Origin: Trogon surrucura
Lineage: Eukaryota; Chordata; Aves; Trogoniformes; Trogonidae
Assembly (NCBI GenBank): GCA_020746105.1
Contig: CM036622.1
Coordinates: 14,861,987 to 14,925,986 of the forward strand
Direction: 5' to 3'
DNA length: 64,000 nucleotides
Notes under the pieces: generated by a model
Seen by the model: only the letters and a program-made list of their open reading frames with translations
Told to the model about the DNA's origin: nothing
Databases searched by the model: none
Position numbers and translations under genes: made by a program
Shown here: piece after piece, positions 52,063 to 64,000 of the stretch
How the letters are laid out: each line of letters opens with the position of its first letter
How positions within the stretch are numbered: the first letter of the stretch is position 1

Positions 52063-52164
52063 CCCTAGAGGATGTGTTCCCTTTTGGAGTTTGTTGTAAG
52101 GGCTGTATTTAGGTTTAGGTGGCTTCCCAGCAGCTCTGTCTTTGTGCCTTCTACTGCTAATGTG
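52063..52164 (-). CDS. ZNF385D: ZNF385D penultimate coding exon (His half of zinc finger 3, basic segment)
   Basis: Seen: a 102-base, 34-codon, phase 0-0 exon between acceptor TTTTAACAG|CAC and donor CTAGGG|GTAAGCC on the minus strand. It begins HISSRRHKDRAAGKPPKPKY, so its first residue and the His seven codons in are the zinc-binding His pair of finger 3. It then runs through SPYNKLQK to HPLG. It is too short to stand out as an open reading frame and was found by looking for the missing continuation of the finger. Odd: K-G-T before HPLG, where the human protein reads K-T-A as I remember it; this looks like ordinary drift. Being a multiple of three, the exon could be skipped in frame, but that would destroy finger 3. 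Confidence 0.94.
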
Positions 52165-53495
52165 CTGTTAAAATACATTTTGTGAGAAAAGAAAAGAGTG
52201 ATAGTTCCTTAATAGACGATTTCAGGTTCTGCTTTACACGAGGGTGCTCCAATACTGAAGGCTACTGCTCTCCACAACAGCATTACTTTGACTAATTCAA
52301 TAACGAACAGGAATAGTGTCTGTTCCAATTTGAACTATCCGTTGTGCGTCACGTATTGGGACTCTGATTTTCTACAATGCTCAGTTCAGCTCTGCTTCCA
52401 CTGTAGTGAATGATTTCCTCATCTTTGTTAACTTCAACAGGACCTGAATCAGGTCAAACACAGAAGCCTTTGAAAATTTCCTTCCTATCTCTACAAAGCA
52501 CCCATCAAATTTACTCCGCTGTTGATAGAAAGTTTTGAAAGAATATTGGATAGCAGAGCATCCCTTGTTTGGTGGCAGTGGTGGGGAATATTTTTAATCC
52601 CTAAGAAGCCTGGAGTTCGTTTTTAGATTTCAGCTGAAAGATGGTTATATATCAAACTAAATGACAGTAAAAAACCCCACTCAAGATCCATTTTTTCTTC
52701 ATAAAATCTATGAAGTTTTACAAGAAACCTTCTACACAGACTTTACTGCATTATCAGATGTAAGACACCTTTTTCAGAACCATATTTTTACTTCATTTTT
52801 CATTCTCAAGAGAATTCTCACACAACAAAAAAAAGACAAAGAAGTGGACTTTTTTTTCCTGAAAGGAGAAGTATTACTACTGTCCACTACTGAACTTATC
52901 TTCAGTCTTTTAAAGTTCCTTAACCAGTATTTAATTCCAAAAGGCATACGGAATTAAACTGAGTGTTTTTCAGAACAAAGGCTTTGTTTATCTAAAGAAT
53001 GACTGAACATAACTTAGTGTAATTGCAATTTAGAGGTCATACTTTTCAGTTACAGAATAATGCTGATAAAAGAAGTATTACAAATCCTCTCCATCCCCAC
53101 ATTTCTAAGCAGGTTATTCAGTGTTCTGTGAAAGCACTGGCTGCACCCACCTCCACATCTTTGTCAAGGCAAATATCATGCAGTACACTAAAAGGCAGCA
53201 TTTACTAGTTCATAACAATTATAGTAGACTAAAGACAGTTGTAGCATGCTGCAACTTACAGCTTCTATAACTCTTTAAGAAATATATATAATTAAGAGCT
53301 TTTGAGAAAACATATTCTGTGCAAAGAAAATCATACCCAAAACATACAGCATGACAGTCAGCTACAAAAGCCAGAATCTCTAAGCTCCCCTTGGATGTGA
53401 ACTGTCAGACTGACACATGCTGATCATGCTGGTACTTTATCACCATGAAAACAAAGAACAGCCAAGGATTCACACTCTGCAAGCTAGCTGAGTAC
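52165..53495 (-). other. ZNF385D: ZNF385D intron splitting zinc finger 3
   Basis: A 1,331-base phase-0 intron. Its GTACTC donor follows the Gln codon and its acceptor is directly before the first zinc-binding His of finger 3. AT-rich; no repeat element recognised inside. Confidence 0.88.
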
Positions 53496-53674
53496 CTGTT
53501 TCAGTTGTGTCTCAGAGTTTACGTGCACATCACATATTTCACAGTGAAATGTTTTGTTCTGAAGGCCTGTGTTTCCCTTATTCACAGGTCCTTTGCCTTT
53601 TACGCCTGCCCGGGGAAAGGCTTTTATGGTTCCACTTCCATTCCGAGCTTCCAGCATAGTTTTGTGCTTAGTCC
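53496..53674 (-). CDS. ZNF385D: ZNF385D coding exon, third from last (second half of finger 2, linker, first part of finger 3)
   Basis: Seen: the minus-strand acceptor TGTCTCCAG|GG and donor CAG|GTACTC bound 179 bases. The first two bases complete a Gly codon with the previous exon, and the rest is 59 full codons ending in phase 0. The exon opens with GTKHKTMLEARNGSG, whose His completes zinc finger 2. A basic Gly/Lys linker follows, then FHCEICDVHVNSETQLKQ, the Cys pair of finger 3; the intron falls immediately before its first His. Known: the U1-like C-x2-C-x12-H-x5-H spacing fits both fingers once neighbouring exons are joined. The sequence is very close to mammalian ZNF385D, so the exon appears functional. 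Confidence 0.95.
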
Positions 53675-55569
53675 CTGGAGACATTAGAAATGGGAAACAG
53701 AAACAACTTTGGCAACTTGGTTGCATTCATTGTCCTATTTTCTTTTTAAAAGAAAATCATATGAATCTCAGCTTGGTGTCACGTGCTATCCTTGGAATTT
53801 GTCTGTGTTTGCCTGTATCAGATTTATACCAATGTAACAGGATTTCACATCTGATATTTAATTATTAAATTACATATCTGTAGGTAATGCACCAGAACAA
53901 AGCAGCCACATCGGTAAGTAGTGGCAAAATCAGGTATCCTGATGTGAAGTTAAATGGGTGTGACTTTTCTCATTAACTCCTGCTGCTAATAAGACCTGAA
54001 TTGTATTGCAAAGGAAGAGTAATTTAGCTATTAAAGATGTAGTTGTCTTTGATTTGTAGTCCTCCTGAATGGATTGATAAACAGTATGTATTAGGTAGCT
54101 TACACTTAAATCTGTAATGAACTAATTAGTCTCCAAATCAAAAAGGGGCAGAGGTTCCTGGCAGCAACCTATGGATCCTTAATGGCCTGAAAAAAACAAA
54201 ATGTGTGAGAAACAAGCATGTGAGAAAAATGCATTTGCATTTTTCGCTAAAATAAAGATTGAACGGAAAACAATAGTGTTCTGTTGCTTTACCTGTATTC
54301 AGACCAAACAATTTCTTACACTGTTGACTGCCAAGCAGGTAGTCTGTAATGACAATGGACTACCACCATGTACAGAATTAGTATGCCACTGGGAACTGTT
54401 GTATGCATCCACATACACACTTTAAGAAGCATGCATGTGAGCATATGCACAGTTTACAGGCACAGACAGTAAAAACTTGGAGGGTTGGGTTTAAATATTC
54501 AGAATAAAATCTTGGTTCTCATCTTGATCAGAAAAATAGGTTAAATGGGTAGAGCTTTATGAACTTGGTTTTTCACAGATTGAAGACCTGGCATAGAGCA
54601 AACACAGCATTCAGAACTGATGAGGCTTTGTTTCTCATGAATAACAAGAAATAATTTCATTTTTACTTTAAGTGGATTCTATAGACATGCCAAAGTTATT
54701 CCTTCTTTTATTACTTCATAAAACCATTGATCATTTTGCTGCAGGTATATTATCACTGTCTCTATGTTTTAAACCTAAGGTTTTCTTCCTCTTAACTGTT
54801 TACCCTGCTGGCAGATAATCCCTGATATTCAAACCCAGTAGTTTTTCTGTAGGACTGTTACAGGTGTTCATCGTCACCATATTAAATCCCAAGATCTTTT
54901 AACCCCACTCACCAAAAAGCCAGTCAATAAGATGCTTAAAATAGAGACTGTGAATGATGGCTCTCTACTACTGAAACTTATTGGTGTTACTAGCTCTAAT
55001 AACGAGAAAATGTTTAAAAATTAAGAAAGATGGAAGTAAGCGACTATCCATTCAACTCTCACAGAGCAGTTGCTATCAGCTGATGAAAACAGAGGAAAAA
55101 TACACATCATTTTAACAATATGGAGCTAAGAATGCTAACTCTCATCATTGAACTCTGACTGACTGATGCTCCCTCTTTCAGCCTTAATTTGTTCGATTTC
55201 AAACAAAACTAATGGCATTCATACTCAGTTTGCTAGCTGGTACAAACAAAACTATGCAAACTCCGAACACCAAAGGTAATGAAGCATGAGCTGTCAATTT
55301 AGCTCTGTAAGGTTTGGAAGCTGCAAAAGCCAAACTGTAAGAAAATGGGTAACTTGCATGCAATGAAATTCCTTTCTCCCTCCTTTACGAAAGCCTCTTT
55401 GCTTGTCATTTTTATTCTTTAATAGTTAATGAATTCCATGTAATTGCCAGTTTTCTGCCACCTCTTTGTCCCCTGCTGCAAGAGAGCTAATCTATTCAGG
55501 GGGAGATAATTGCAGAGCTCTTGAGACAGAAGGAAAAAAAGGAAGCAAGCAAGCACTGCTCCATCTCAC
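53675..55569 (-). other. ZNF385D: ZNF385D intron splitting zinc finger 2
   Basis: A 1,895-base phase-1 intron lying within a Gly codon between the two zinc-binding His residues of finger 2. The acceptor has a possible branch-point-like TCTAATG shortly upstream. No transposon recognised. Confidence 0.88.
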
Positions 55570-55803
55570 CACTGTTGTGCGCCTCCAGCTGCGAGGCAGA
55601 GTTGACAGCGACTTTGCATAGTGAACAGTACAGCAGTCTTTTTGCTTTCTCTTCCTCAGTCTCAACAGAGGGGCTTGTGGTGCTGCTCGTGGCTGTCGTG
55701 GGGATTTTCTCCACTTTCGAGGTGATCTCAGTTGTCATAACACTGCTCTTCCGGATTTCCACGGTTGTTGTCGTTGATATTGCTGGTGTCCCTGGGGTAA
55801 CGT
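55570..55803 (-). CDS. ZNF385D: ZNF385D coding exon, fourth from last (linker and first half of zinc finger 2)
   Basis: Seen: read on the minus strand, a pyrimidine-rich tract ending in CCCACAG precedes the exon, and AGTG|GTGAGA follows it. The exon is 234 bases, starting with two bases of a split codon and ending with one (phase 1 at both ends). It encodes a Ser/Thr-rich linker (containing GTPAISTTTTVEIRK), then an acidic EEEKAKR patch, then CSLCKVAVNSASQLEAH, the two Cys and first His of a U1-like C2H2 finger. Known: ZNF385 proteins are nuclear and carry U1/matrin-like fingers of the type linked to double-stranded RNA binding. The linker matches ZNF385D better than its paralogues as I recall them. 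Inferred: about 146 upstream residues, including finger 1, are encoded outside the window. Confidence 0.93.
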
Positions 55804-56105
55804 CTGTGGGCAAAGAGGGGAGATGGAAACAAACAAATGAAAAGAAGTGGTGACTCTTGGCATGAGCTTTTTTGCATCCTAATGTTAACCATGCAGAGAG
55901 ACAGACCATGCTGGTGGTGGTTTGACTGATGGTAATGAACTAAATCTGACCTTCGTATTCTGTGTGGTTACAAAATACAGTATGATCAGGTATCAAAATT
56001 CTGTCTCCTGCATTTTGCTAAAACCCATTAAACATAGAACTCATAAACTGCAAAGGCAGGTCATTAAGACTGTTCTATACAACTGAAAGACAACACACTA
56101 AAAAG

Positions 56106-58339
56106 GATCATGTGGAGTTCAGGATCTCGTGTAGCAGAAACAAAATAGCAAGCAGAATTGCAACCCTGGACTTTGCCAAGGCAAACTTTGGATTTTTCAA
56201 ACAATTACTAGAGAAAATCCCATGGGCAAGGCTGTTTGAAGGTAAAGGGGCCCAAGACAGTTGGTTAGCGTTCAGGGACTGCTTCTGCCGTGCTCAAGAT
56301 CAGAGCATCCCGACACGTAGGAAGTCAAGGAAGGGAGCCAGGAGACCTGCGTGGCTAAACAGGGATCTGCTGGGTAAGCTCAAGGGCAAGAGGAGAATTT
56401 ACAGATCTTGGAAGGCAGGGCTGGCCACTTGGGAAGAATATAAGGCTGTTGTCTGAGGGTGTAGGGAGGCAACTAGGAAAGCAAAGGCCTCCCTAGAATT
56501 GAACCTGGCGAGAGGGGTCAAGGACAACAGGAAGAGCTTTTTCAAATACGTGGCAGATAAAACTGACACCAGAAGCAATGTAGGCCCACTGATGAATGAG
56601 GTGGGTGCCTTGGTGACAGATGATACAGAGAAGGCAGAGTTACTGAATGCCTTCTTTGTCTCTGTCTACTCTGCCGGAGGCTGTCCTGAGGAGCCCCGTT
56701 CCCCTGAGGCCCCACAGGAAGTCAGGGCAGTGGAGGAGTTTGCTTTAGTCGATGAGGACTGGGTTAGGGACCAATTAAGCAATCTGGACATCCATAAATC
56801 CATGGGTCCAGATGGGATGCATCCACGGGTGCTGAGAGAGCTGGCTGATGTCATTGCTAGACCACTCTCCATCATCTTTGGTAAGTCTTGGGAGACGGGA
56901 GAGGTGCCTGAGGACTGGAGGGAAGCAAATGTCACTCCAGTCTTCAAAAAGGGCAAGAAGGAGGACTCGGGTAACTATAGACCAGTCAGCCTCACCTCCA
57001 TCCCTGGGAAAGTGATGGAACAACTTATCCTTGGTGCCATCTCAAGGCATATCAGGGATAAGAGGGTCATTAGAGACAGTCAACATGGCTTCACCAAAGG
57101 GAAGTCATGCTTGACTAACCTCATAGCCTTTTATGAGGATATAACAAGGTGAATAGATGATGGCCAAGCGGTGGATGTGGTCTACCTTGACTTCAGTAAA
57201 GCATTTGACACAGTCTCCCACAGCATCCTTGCTGCTAAACTGAGGAAGTGTGGTCTAGACTCTCGGGTAGTGAGGTGGACTGTGAACTGGCTAAGGGGAA
57301 GAAGCCAAAGAGTTGTGGTCAATGGGGCAGAGTCTGGTTGGAGGCCTGTATCCAGTGGAGTCCCTCAAGGGTCGGTACTGGGACCAGTATTATTCAATAT
57401 ATTCATCGATGACTTGGATAAGGGACTAGAGAGTACTATCAGCAAGTTTACTGATGACACCAAGCTGGGAGGAGTGGCTGACACGCTCGAAGGCTGTGCT
57501 GCCATCCAGCGAGATCTGGACAGGCTGGAGTGTTGGGCGGGGAAAAATTTAATGAAATATAACGAGGGTAAGTGTAGAGTCTTGCATCTGGGTAGGAACA
57601 ACCCCAGGTTCCAGTATAAGTTGGGGAATGACTTATTAGAGAGTAGTGTAGGGGAAAGGGACCTGGGAGTCTTGGTGGACAGCAGGATGACCATGAGCCA
57701 GCACTGTGCCCTTGTGGCCAGGAAGGCCAATGGCATCCTCGGGTGTATTAGAAGGGGGGTGGTTAGTAGGTCAAGTGAGGTTCTCCTTCCCCTCTACTCT
57801 GCCCTGCTGAGACCCCATCTGGAATATTGTGTCCAGTTCTGGGCCCCTCAGTTCAAGAAAGACAGGGAACTGCTGGAGAGAGTCCAGCACAGGGCAACTA
57901 GGATGATGAAGGGAGTGGAGCATCTCCCTTATGAGAAAAGACTGAGGGAGCTGGGGCTCTTTAGTTTGGAGAAGAGGAGATTGAGGGGTGACCTTATTAA
58001 TGTTTACAAATATATCAAGGGTGAGTGTCACGAGGATGGAGCCAGGCTCTTCTCGGTGACAACCACTGATAGGACAAGGGGTAATGGGCTGAAACTGGAA
58101 CATAAGAAGTTCCGCTTAAACTCGAGAAGAAACTTCTTCTCAGTGAGGGTGACAGAGCACTGGAACAGGCTGCCCAGAGAAGTTGTGGAGTCTCCTTCTC
58201 TGGAGACATTCAAGACCTGCCTGGACACGTTCCTGTGTAGCATAATCTAGGCATTCCTGCTCTGGCAGGGGGATTGGACTTGATGATCTTTCGAGGTCCC
58301 TTCCAATCCCTAACATTCTATGATTCCATGATTCTATGA
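56106..58339 (+). mobile_element. CR1 LINE, young 2.2 kb copy antisense within ZNF385D intron
   Basis: Seen: starts near GGATCATGTGGAGTTC, which matches the D-H-x-x-V-E-F segment at the end of the CR1 endonuclease domain, and runs to CATTCTATGATTCCATGATTCTATGA. Same subfamily as 27959-29927 but 273 bases longer at the 5' end. It lies on the opposite strand from ZNF385D, about 300 bases upstream (in gene direction) of the acceptor of exon 55570-55803. The close match between the copies suggests a geologically recent insertion. Confidence 0.95.
56112..58250 (+). pseudogene. CR1 ORF2 with two TGA stops and altered catalytic box
   Basis: Seen: one reading frame spans the region except for TGA at 56454-56456 and TGA at 57150-57152. 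The first equals CGA in the sister copy, so it fits CpG decay (C to T). The second equals TGG (Trp). Domains in order: the linker after the endonuclease (A-N-F-G-F-F-K, R-R-P-A-W-L-N), the reverse transcriptase core ([32 protein letters not shown]), the catalytic box as FTDD instead of FADD (57447-57458), and the C-terminal [20 protein letters not shown] block to W-N-R-L-P-R-E. The catalytic aspartates are kept, but the Ala-to-Thr change is within the box. The copy cannot be autonomous: the endonuclease is missing. Confidence 0.93.
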
Positions 58340-59929
58340 AACCAAGTACAATAGGAAGTAAAAATTTATACACAGCACTTTAGATGAATGAACCTCCATA
58401 CTAATGCTGAGTAGCCAAGCCCAGCTAAGGTTTTAACATTCTGCACTGTTAGAACTAAAACGAAAATAATTGTATGTTCTAATATCTAATAAAATAAAAT
58501 GTTAAATTGATGCCTCACATGATACTAACCAAATTTAATATTAAATTAATTAAAGTATTGATATACAGTATTCATTTATTCATGCATCACTATTATCCAT
58601 TATTGAACACTAACAATACACACTACTAATAATAATTAAATACACAACATTCTATGTCTGAAAACTACACAAACACAAATAAGATTTCTGTTCTGTATAT
58701 CAGTGGTATGTTTGGAAACACTGTGAGAATGTTATATACCTAAATCTATTTGGAAACCTAGTGCAGTATCTGAGAACTTGAGCCTTTTCTGTAGTTTTCT
58801 ACTCCGAGAGAGAGAAAATACACAATGATACTGCGGTTTGAATATATATACGTGACATTTGGATATGGCAGTGTTGTTTAGTAGTTAAGTTCTTAGCAGG
58901 GTAAGACAGCAAGATGCAGCACTGAGTCAGTGAAGAAGATGGCAAGCAAGGGGCAGGAGAAGGTAAAAAGGTAAAAAGGGAAAGGAGCTGTTCTGCCTTT
59001 GCAGTGTTTTATTTTGTCATATCAAGCCTACTGAATAGCAGCTTTCCCCATAAGAAACCTTAATTAGTTTCCTGATATATTTCTGGAATTTTGTACTCTC
59101 CAACATAGTTATCTCATTTTGGTTTCATGCATCCCTTGCTATCAGCGGTGCTCTACGCTTACTGTGGTTTATTCATTGCCATCTATTAGAATAGGCAAAA
59201 TTACAGTTCTTTTGCTCATAGATCTCAGTATGTGTTGTGATGCAGGAGGGACCCAACTAACTGAGGCTGCAGAGGTGTGTTTCAGACTAATACCGTTCAA
59301 CAACTTCATTAGTGAAGAACATGTCTAATGACTTAGCAGATAATAGTATATTGGGAGCAAGTGCAAAACCACTGAGAGACATGATTCCAAACAATTTTAG
59401 TGTGCTGGAGAAATAGTCTAGAAAATTAGATGTTTTTCAGTAAAGACAACTGCAGGAATCCACACTCCGTAGGATTAATCTGATCTATTACAACAGGATG
59501 AAGAACAACAGCCTCACTACTGCTCTTTGGAGAAATTTTTCTTTGTTGTTGTTTGATTTTGGGTTGTTTGCTTGTATTTCAGAAAAAGCAGATAACAAGG
59601 TGAACACAGATCTCTTGTATCATTGTGCTATGAAACAGGACCCCACCATATTGAAAGTGCAAAGTAAAAGATTTATGAAGTGTTTTTTCGTCCTCTAATC
59701 AGCACTGGAGCCCCTGTGTCCAGCCTAGAGACTGCAATGTCAAAAGTAAACAATTACTGCTTTGTTGTTATTCCAGCAGCAATAAAAATGCAAACCAACA
59801 TAGAGGAATTGTGAAGAAAGAAGCCAAAACAAATTAGAGATTTAGAAAACATGGACTGTGAACATGGAGGATGAAGGGTAGACACCAGTAACATTTTTTA
59901 TATCTATAGAAGGTAGCTAAAAATAAGAG

Positions 59930-60110
59930 AATAAACTCTTCTCCCGATCCCTCCTAATAGGACAAGGACTACTGGATTACAACTAGAAAGACGTATTAGA
60001 CATCAGAAAATTCTTTCTAATATTAAAGCTTGTAAAACTTGAGAATATCCTACCTACAGAGATTCAGAAATATTGCCTACTGGAGGAGTTGAAACTGCCC
60101 GAATAAAGAT
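59930..60110 (+). mobile_element. Possible ancient CR1 3' relic
   Basis: Order of weak matches: TAATAGGACAAGGACTACTGG, then ACTAGAAAGACGTATTAGACATCAG, then a block in the position of the L-P-T-E-I-Q coding end. This order equals the end of CR1 ORF2, but identity is low and the tail is missing. It may be one decayed copy with 60636-60696. Confidence 0.45.
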
Positions 60111-60635
60111 CCGCAGAAGCAACACAGGTGTGATCCCTTTTCACTCGCTGGGAATAGGACCCTCCAAACCCTATTAATTTCTACACATTGCGTATTTTGT
60201 GACGTTTCTACATATTTTCCCAGATATTTTTTCAAAATTATTATTCATAATTCAAAGAGAACATGCCATGTGAATACTCTACATATTGCCAGGTATTAAT
60301 GCGTATAGCAAAAAAAAAAGAAGTCACACTCAAGGTCTAATAAAGTTTGGGCTTCTTCCTGAGAGTGAGCCTGGAGGTACTTACATCCTGACAGTACTGG
60401 GGATGTTGAATGCTGGTGGAGAAGGAATGGTCTTATCTTTCTGAACAATCTGTTCTTATTTATCATTTTTATAGACCAACAACAATGTTTCTAAAGAAAA
60501 ACACTCATTTGAACTAATAATCCTTCTTTTGGGGAAACTGATGAGTAAATGAACCCTTTGTAGATCTGTTCACAAATTTATACATTTAACCTGTCACTCC
60601 TTTCCCATCCCAAAAATTCTGTGTCAATGGGTCAT

Positions 60636-60696
60636 AGGCTGGACTTGATGATCTCAGAGGTCTTTTCCAACATCAACAGTTCTGTGATTCTGTGAT
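60636..60696 (+). mobile_element. CR1 LINE 3' tail fragment
   Basis: GGCTGGACTTGATGATCTCAGAGGTC...CAACAGTTCTGTGATTCTGTGATG is the typical CR1 3' end including two tail units. Only about 60 bases are recognisable. Confidence 0.85.
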
Positions 60697-63600
60697 GCTG
60701 GCCTTCCTTCATCTAAAGTTGCAGTGAAACTATTTTCCTCAAAGCCCACTCCGAGAAGTACATAACACTGTTCCAAAAAGTTCAGTTTCTCCAACCTGGT
60801 ACTGCTGTCTGGCCAATGTACTTTCCTGGTGAAAAGGAAGGCAGAGGGCAGATGGCACCAGGGAGAGGGAAGGTAAAGAAGAAGACAACATTAACATTCT
60901 CTCAGGATTGATAGCAAGGTTGGTGCTTGTTCTAATCTTGCAGGAAATTAGATATGTACATCAATCACCACTACCAGCTTTGCAGTGCAAGGGTCAGTAA
61001 TTTGCCCTAAGCAAAATATAGATACTCATTTCTTTCATTTCTGTGGGAAAACCTGAGGCAATTAAAAAAAAATGTTTAAATAACTGCAGATTATATTCTG
61101 CATCAAATACCTGACTTCCTACATTATGTTGATCTAACATTTCACTGTGTAATTATTTAAATGGAGAAGAAAATACAACCAATTATATTAGTCCTTTTGA
61201 GGGTATTTTGATATGCATACATGAGAGCAGCATTGTATATAAAAAAATAAACTAAAAATGGCAAATGTCATCAGCATATTCTTCAACTATAACAACATTC
61301 TATGAAAGTTCAGTGCATATATTTTGCACTTTGATAAAGTGTGCTATATATTATACATTCCACTAATGCAAATGCATTAATGACATCGTAACATATATAA
61401 GAAAACCATCCATGTTCGCCATGTAAAAACCACGACATACTAAGAGGCAAAGCTGCTCTTCCTCATATAAACTTTATAATTATCTGCAGGAATTAAGGAG
61501 AAAACATTCTAAGAGCTGTCAGATATGCTTACAAAGAGGGAATTCAAATTCTCTTCTCACCAGAACTTCTACCCTAACCAGCTTGTGTCTCTTTGAACAT
61601 AAGACAGTGTTACTGCCTGTACACAAGTCAGTGCCCTAGATACAGGGTACAGCATTAAAGGTATGAGGTATTTAAAACCAAAAACACAATACCAAAAATG
61701 AGTAGGAAGGCGTTTGAATTGATGCCTTGAAGGCTGAATCAGCACTTCTTAACGTTATATTATGACACTGCTTTAAGAACTATTTCAATAATAAATGATC
61801 TAAAAATCAAGCTGGAAACTCAGTCACAGTCAAATGAAAGATTTCTTTCTGGTGACGCAGGCTTGCAGCACTGTGCTATTTTCATACTAGTGGCCTGTAG
61901 CAAATATTCATTATTGCAACTGTCACTGCTTGGCTTTGGCATAGAAGCTGATTAGTAATATTGTACAGAACTGGACTCGAGCAGCAAAAAAAGGGAACAC
62001 TTCAGGATTCATAATAATCCATTTGTATTCTTCTTGTTAATATAGCAACAAAATAAAAATCATAAATACCAAAAGATTACATTAAAATCTAATCTTGGAT
62101 ATTGGCAAAATCCAAGATACATTTTAACAGGGAGACAAAGCCAGATGATAAGCATTTTGTGAGAACTGACTCCTTTGGATACCACAGCTCAAGTGGAAAA
62201 CTGCAAGTGTGTGATTAAGGTCCTTCTAAGTAAGCAGGATTAAATTTATATTCCAGCTATAAGACTCATGAATTTACTTTAGACTCACGAAACAGAAAAT
62301 TACAACTCATGTTTTTCTTCTGAGTATGTGAAAGTCTCACTCATCAGTTCCTTCTACTAAGCATAAGAATTTCTTATCCTAAAGCTATAAATAGACCCAC
62401 AGAAAGAGAAGTGCTCTGACTTCAAACAAATCAGAACTATTTATGAGTGTGTTTTTTCTTCTGCAATCTCAAGTGGCATGCATTTAAAAATATCTGATTT
62501 AGCATGTACCCATGCATTCTGGTCTCATTTAAATCAAACTTTGCCTTTGACATAAATGGATAGAGCATTTGATCAATAACGCTGTTCTGGAAAAAAAAAC
62601 CAAAATTACCCAAATAACCCCCATCCCGCAAAAAAAAAAGTAGAAAGCACATTCTTTCTCATGACAAACAGAACTTGATACGAAATATTTGACTATACTG
62701 TAAGACCCCTTAGTATTTCAAATAGTTGTGAGCTGGCTTGCTTATAACAAGTCCTCATCAAGTAACAGAATTCTCCCTTGTGAGTGATACTGGTGTGTTC
62801 AAAAGAGTCTCAGTGTATTATTTTTCTTTCTACTAAGAACTAGGTCATCTGTTTCCTTGGATTGCTTTGGAAATCCCGTGTTCTGTGTCCTCTGTGGTAA
62901 TTGCAGCTGAAGATAAGATGTAATTTCTTTTGAATCTATAAATATAACAGTGGAGTGTATCAAAACCAAAGTATCATTCCAAAAATAACTGTGACTGACT
63001 TTTTTTGTGCTTGGCTGACTTTCTGTACCCATATGTTAAAACATAAGCATGTGTGCTAACACACTGGCTGGCTCTGATACTTAAAAAAACTACTTTGACT
63101 CAAATGTATCATATCCTCCTCCTTTATATGTGCAGAATACAAATTTGCATATACTATGGCTGGTGGATATTTGGTCCATTACAACATACTGTAAAGAAAA
63201 TTCTTTCAGTATCATATTATGAAAATTCCAGTCACAAGGCTTAGTTGTACATTCAAAACTGGAATTCAATCAATTTTTTTACAGATATATCCTTCCCAAA
63301 TGATATAATTTACTTGGAGACTCAGAAGTATATTTTTAGAACTTAGAAGGACCCATGTAATTTTTTTTAAGAAAAGATTAATTACGAAGATTGATTTAGA
63401 GAGTTAAGTAGTGTACGTAATTTTTTTTGTATAAAAGGTCAAAATATCTGAATGACAGTTGTGTAATTTATTACTTTATGACAAGAGCTCCATGAACCAG
63501 CATGAAATAGTGGAAATCACGACATTTACCTGATCTTTTACAGTATGCGTACTAATTAATATGTCACAATGGCAAAGTAAAGAGCTCTGAAGTAATAAAA

Positions 63601-64000
63601 CAAAACTGCATATGACAAAAGAGGACAAGAATTTGAAAATTTTTGACGAGCTGCTTTTTCTAATGTTATCTTTTAAACAGCAGCTATTCACCTGTTTTCT
63701 CTCCCTTCCCTTGTCACTGCCCTGGTTTGACAGTCAATTTCTTGCTAAAGTTCCTTGTTACTTTGCTTTGCCTAGTTGCCTGTTGTGATTCCATTTGATA
63801 TCTAGAAAGTGAAAGGCTCAATGTATCTAAGGTATTGCCCAAGTCTTTGCTCAAATGTACAGAACAAGCACTGCTGAGAAACTGAAGGACTGCAAACTTT
63901 CCCAGGACCAGCATGAAAGTCAAATGCCAGGAATTTTCTTGGATTGTAACTGGAGAAAGCACTGACCTCAGTATTTTGACCAGTTCCTGTTTTTTTTAAC

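Larger units (their letters stand above)
55804..64000 (-). other. ZNF385D: ZNF385D upstream intron, partial
   Basis: At least 8.2 kb. The exon encoding finger 1 and the preceding Ser/Thr-rich region was searched for on the minus strand to the window end and not found. Contents: a young CR1 at 56106-58339, an old CR1-like relic at 59930-60110 and a CR1 3' tail at 60636-60696. The rest is AT-rich and featureless to me. Confidence 0.75.

Noticed and set aside
55804-64000. Search for the ZNF385D finger 1 exon on the minus strand
   Set aside because: No stretch resembling the expected first Cys-Cys/His-His finger flanked by splice sites was found; the exon is probably outside the window.
1-64000. 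CRISPR arrays, bacterial operons, intact retroviral genes
   Set aside because: No regularly spaced repeats, no ribosome-binding-site-led gene clusters and no gag-pol-env order were seen; the sequence is vertebrate nuclear DNA.

Overview
The window looks like avian nuclear DNA. It is AT-rich and sparse in genes. It carries CR1-type LINEs in both orientations, several ending in the typical ATTCTATGATTCTATGA-like 3' tail. The only clear host gene reads like vertebrate ZNF385D. No bacterial or viral gene layout is present.

Layout. (1) 1-47603 is an intergenic desert downstream of ZNF385D, with no protein-coding gene I can support. It holds CR1 copies at 10938-12357 (one copy inserted inside an older one), 24447-26172, 27959-29927 (young), 30560-31475 (very old) and 40342-41345 (minus strand). 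It also holds two GC-richer unexplained blocks (23960-24446, 34780-35331), a possible hAT transposon end near 45040, homopolymer tracts, small tandem duplications and a few AT-rich blocks that may be regulatory. (2) 47604-55803, minus strand, holds the last four coding exons of ZNF385D in the order 55570-55803, 53496-53674, 52063-52164, 47604-47837. All splice sites are canonical and the reading frame is continuous. The exons encode the second and third U1-like C2H2 zinc fingers and the proline/alanine-rich C-terminus, about 248 residues. (3) 55804-64000 is the 3' part of the upstream ZNF385D intron, whose other end lies outside the window. It contains a young 2.2 kb CR1 (56106-58339), antisense to the gene, starting about 300 bases from the exon acceptor, plus small CR1 relics.

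The two young CR1 copies (27959-29927 and 56106-58339) belong to one subfamily and are about 97% identical by eye over their first 300 shared bases. They are broken differently: one by a 16-base tandem duplication, the other by two TGA stops and a changed catalytic box. This suggests CR1 was recently active in this lineage. I found no novel multi-gene system; the most interesting points are the CR1 histories and the intron positions inside the ZNF385D zinc fingers.
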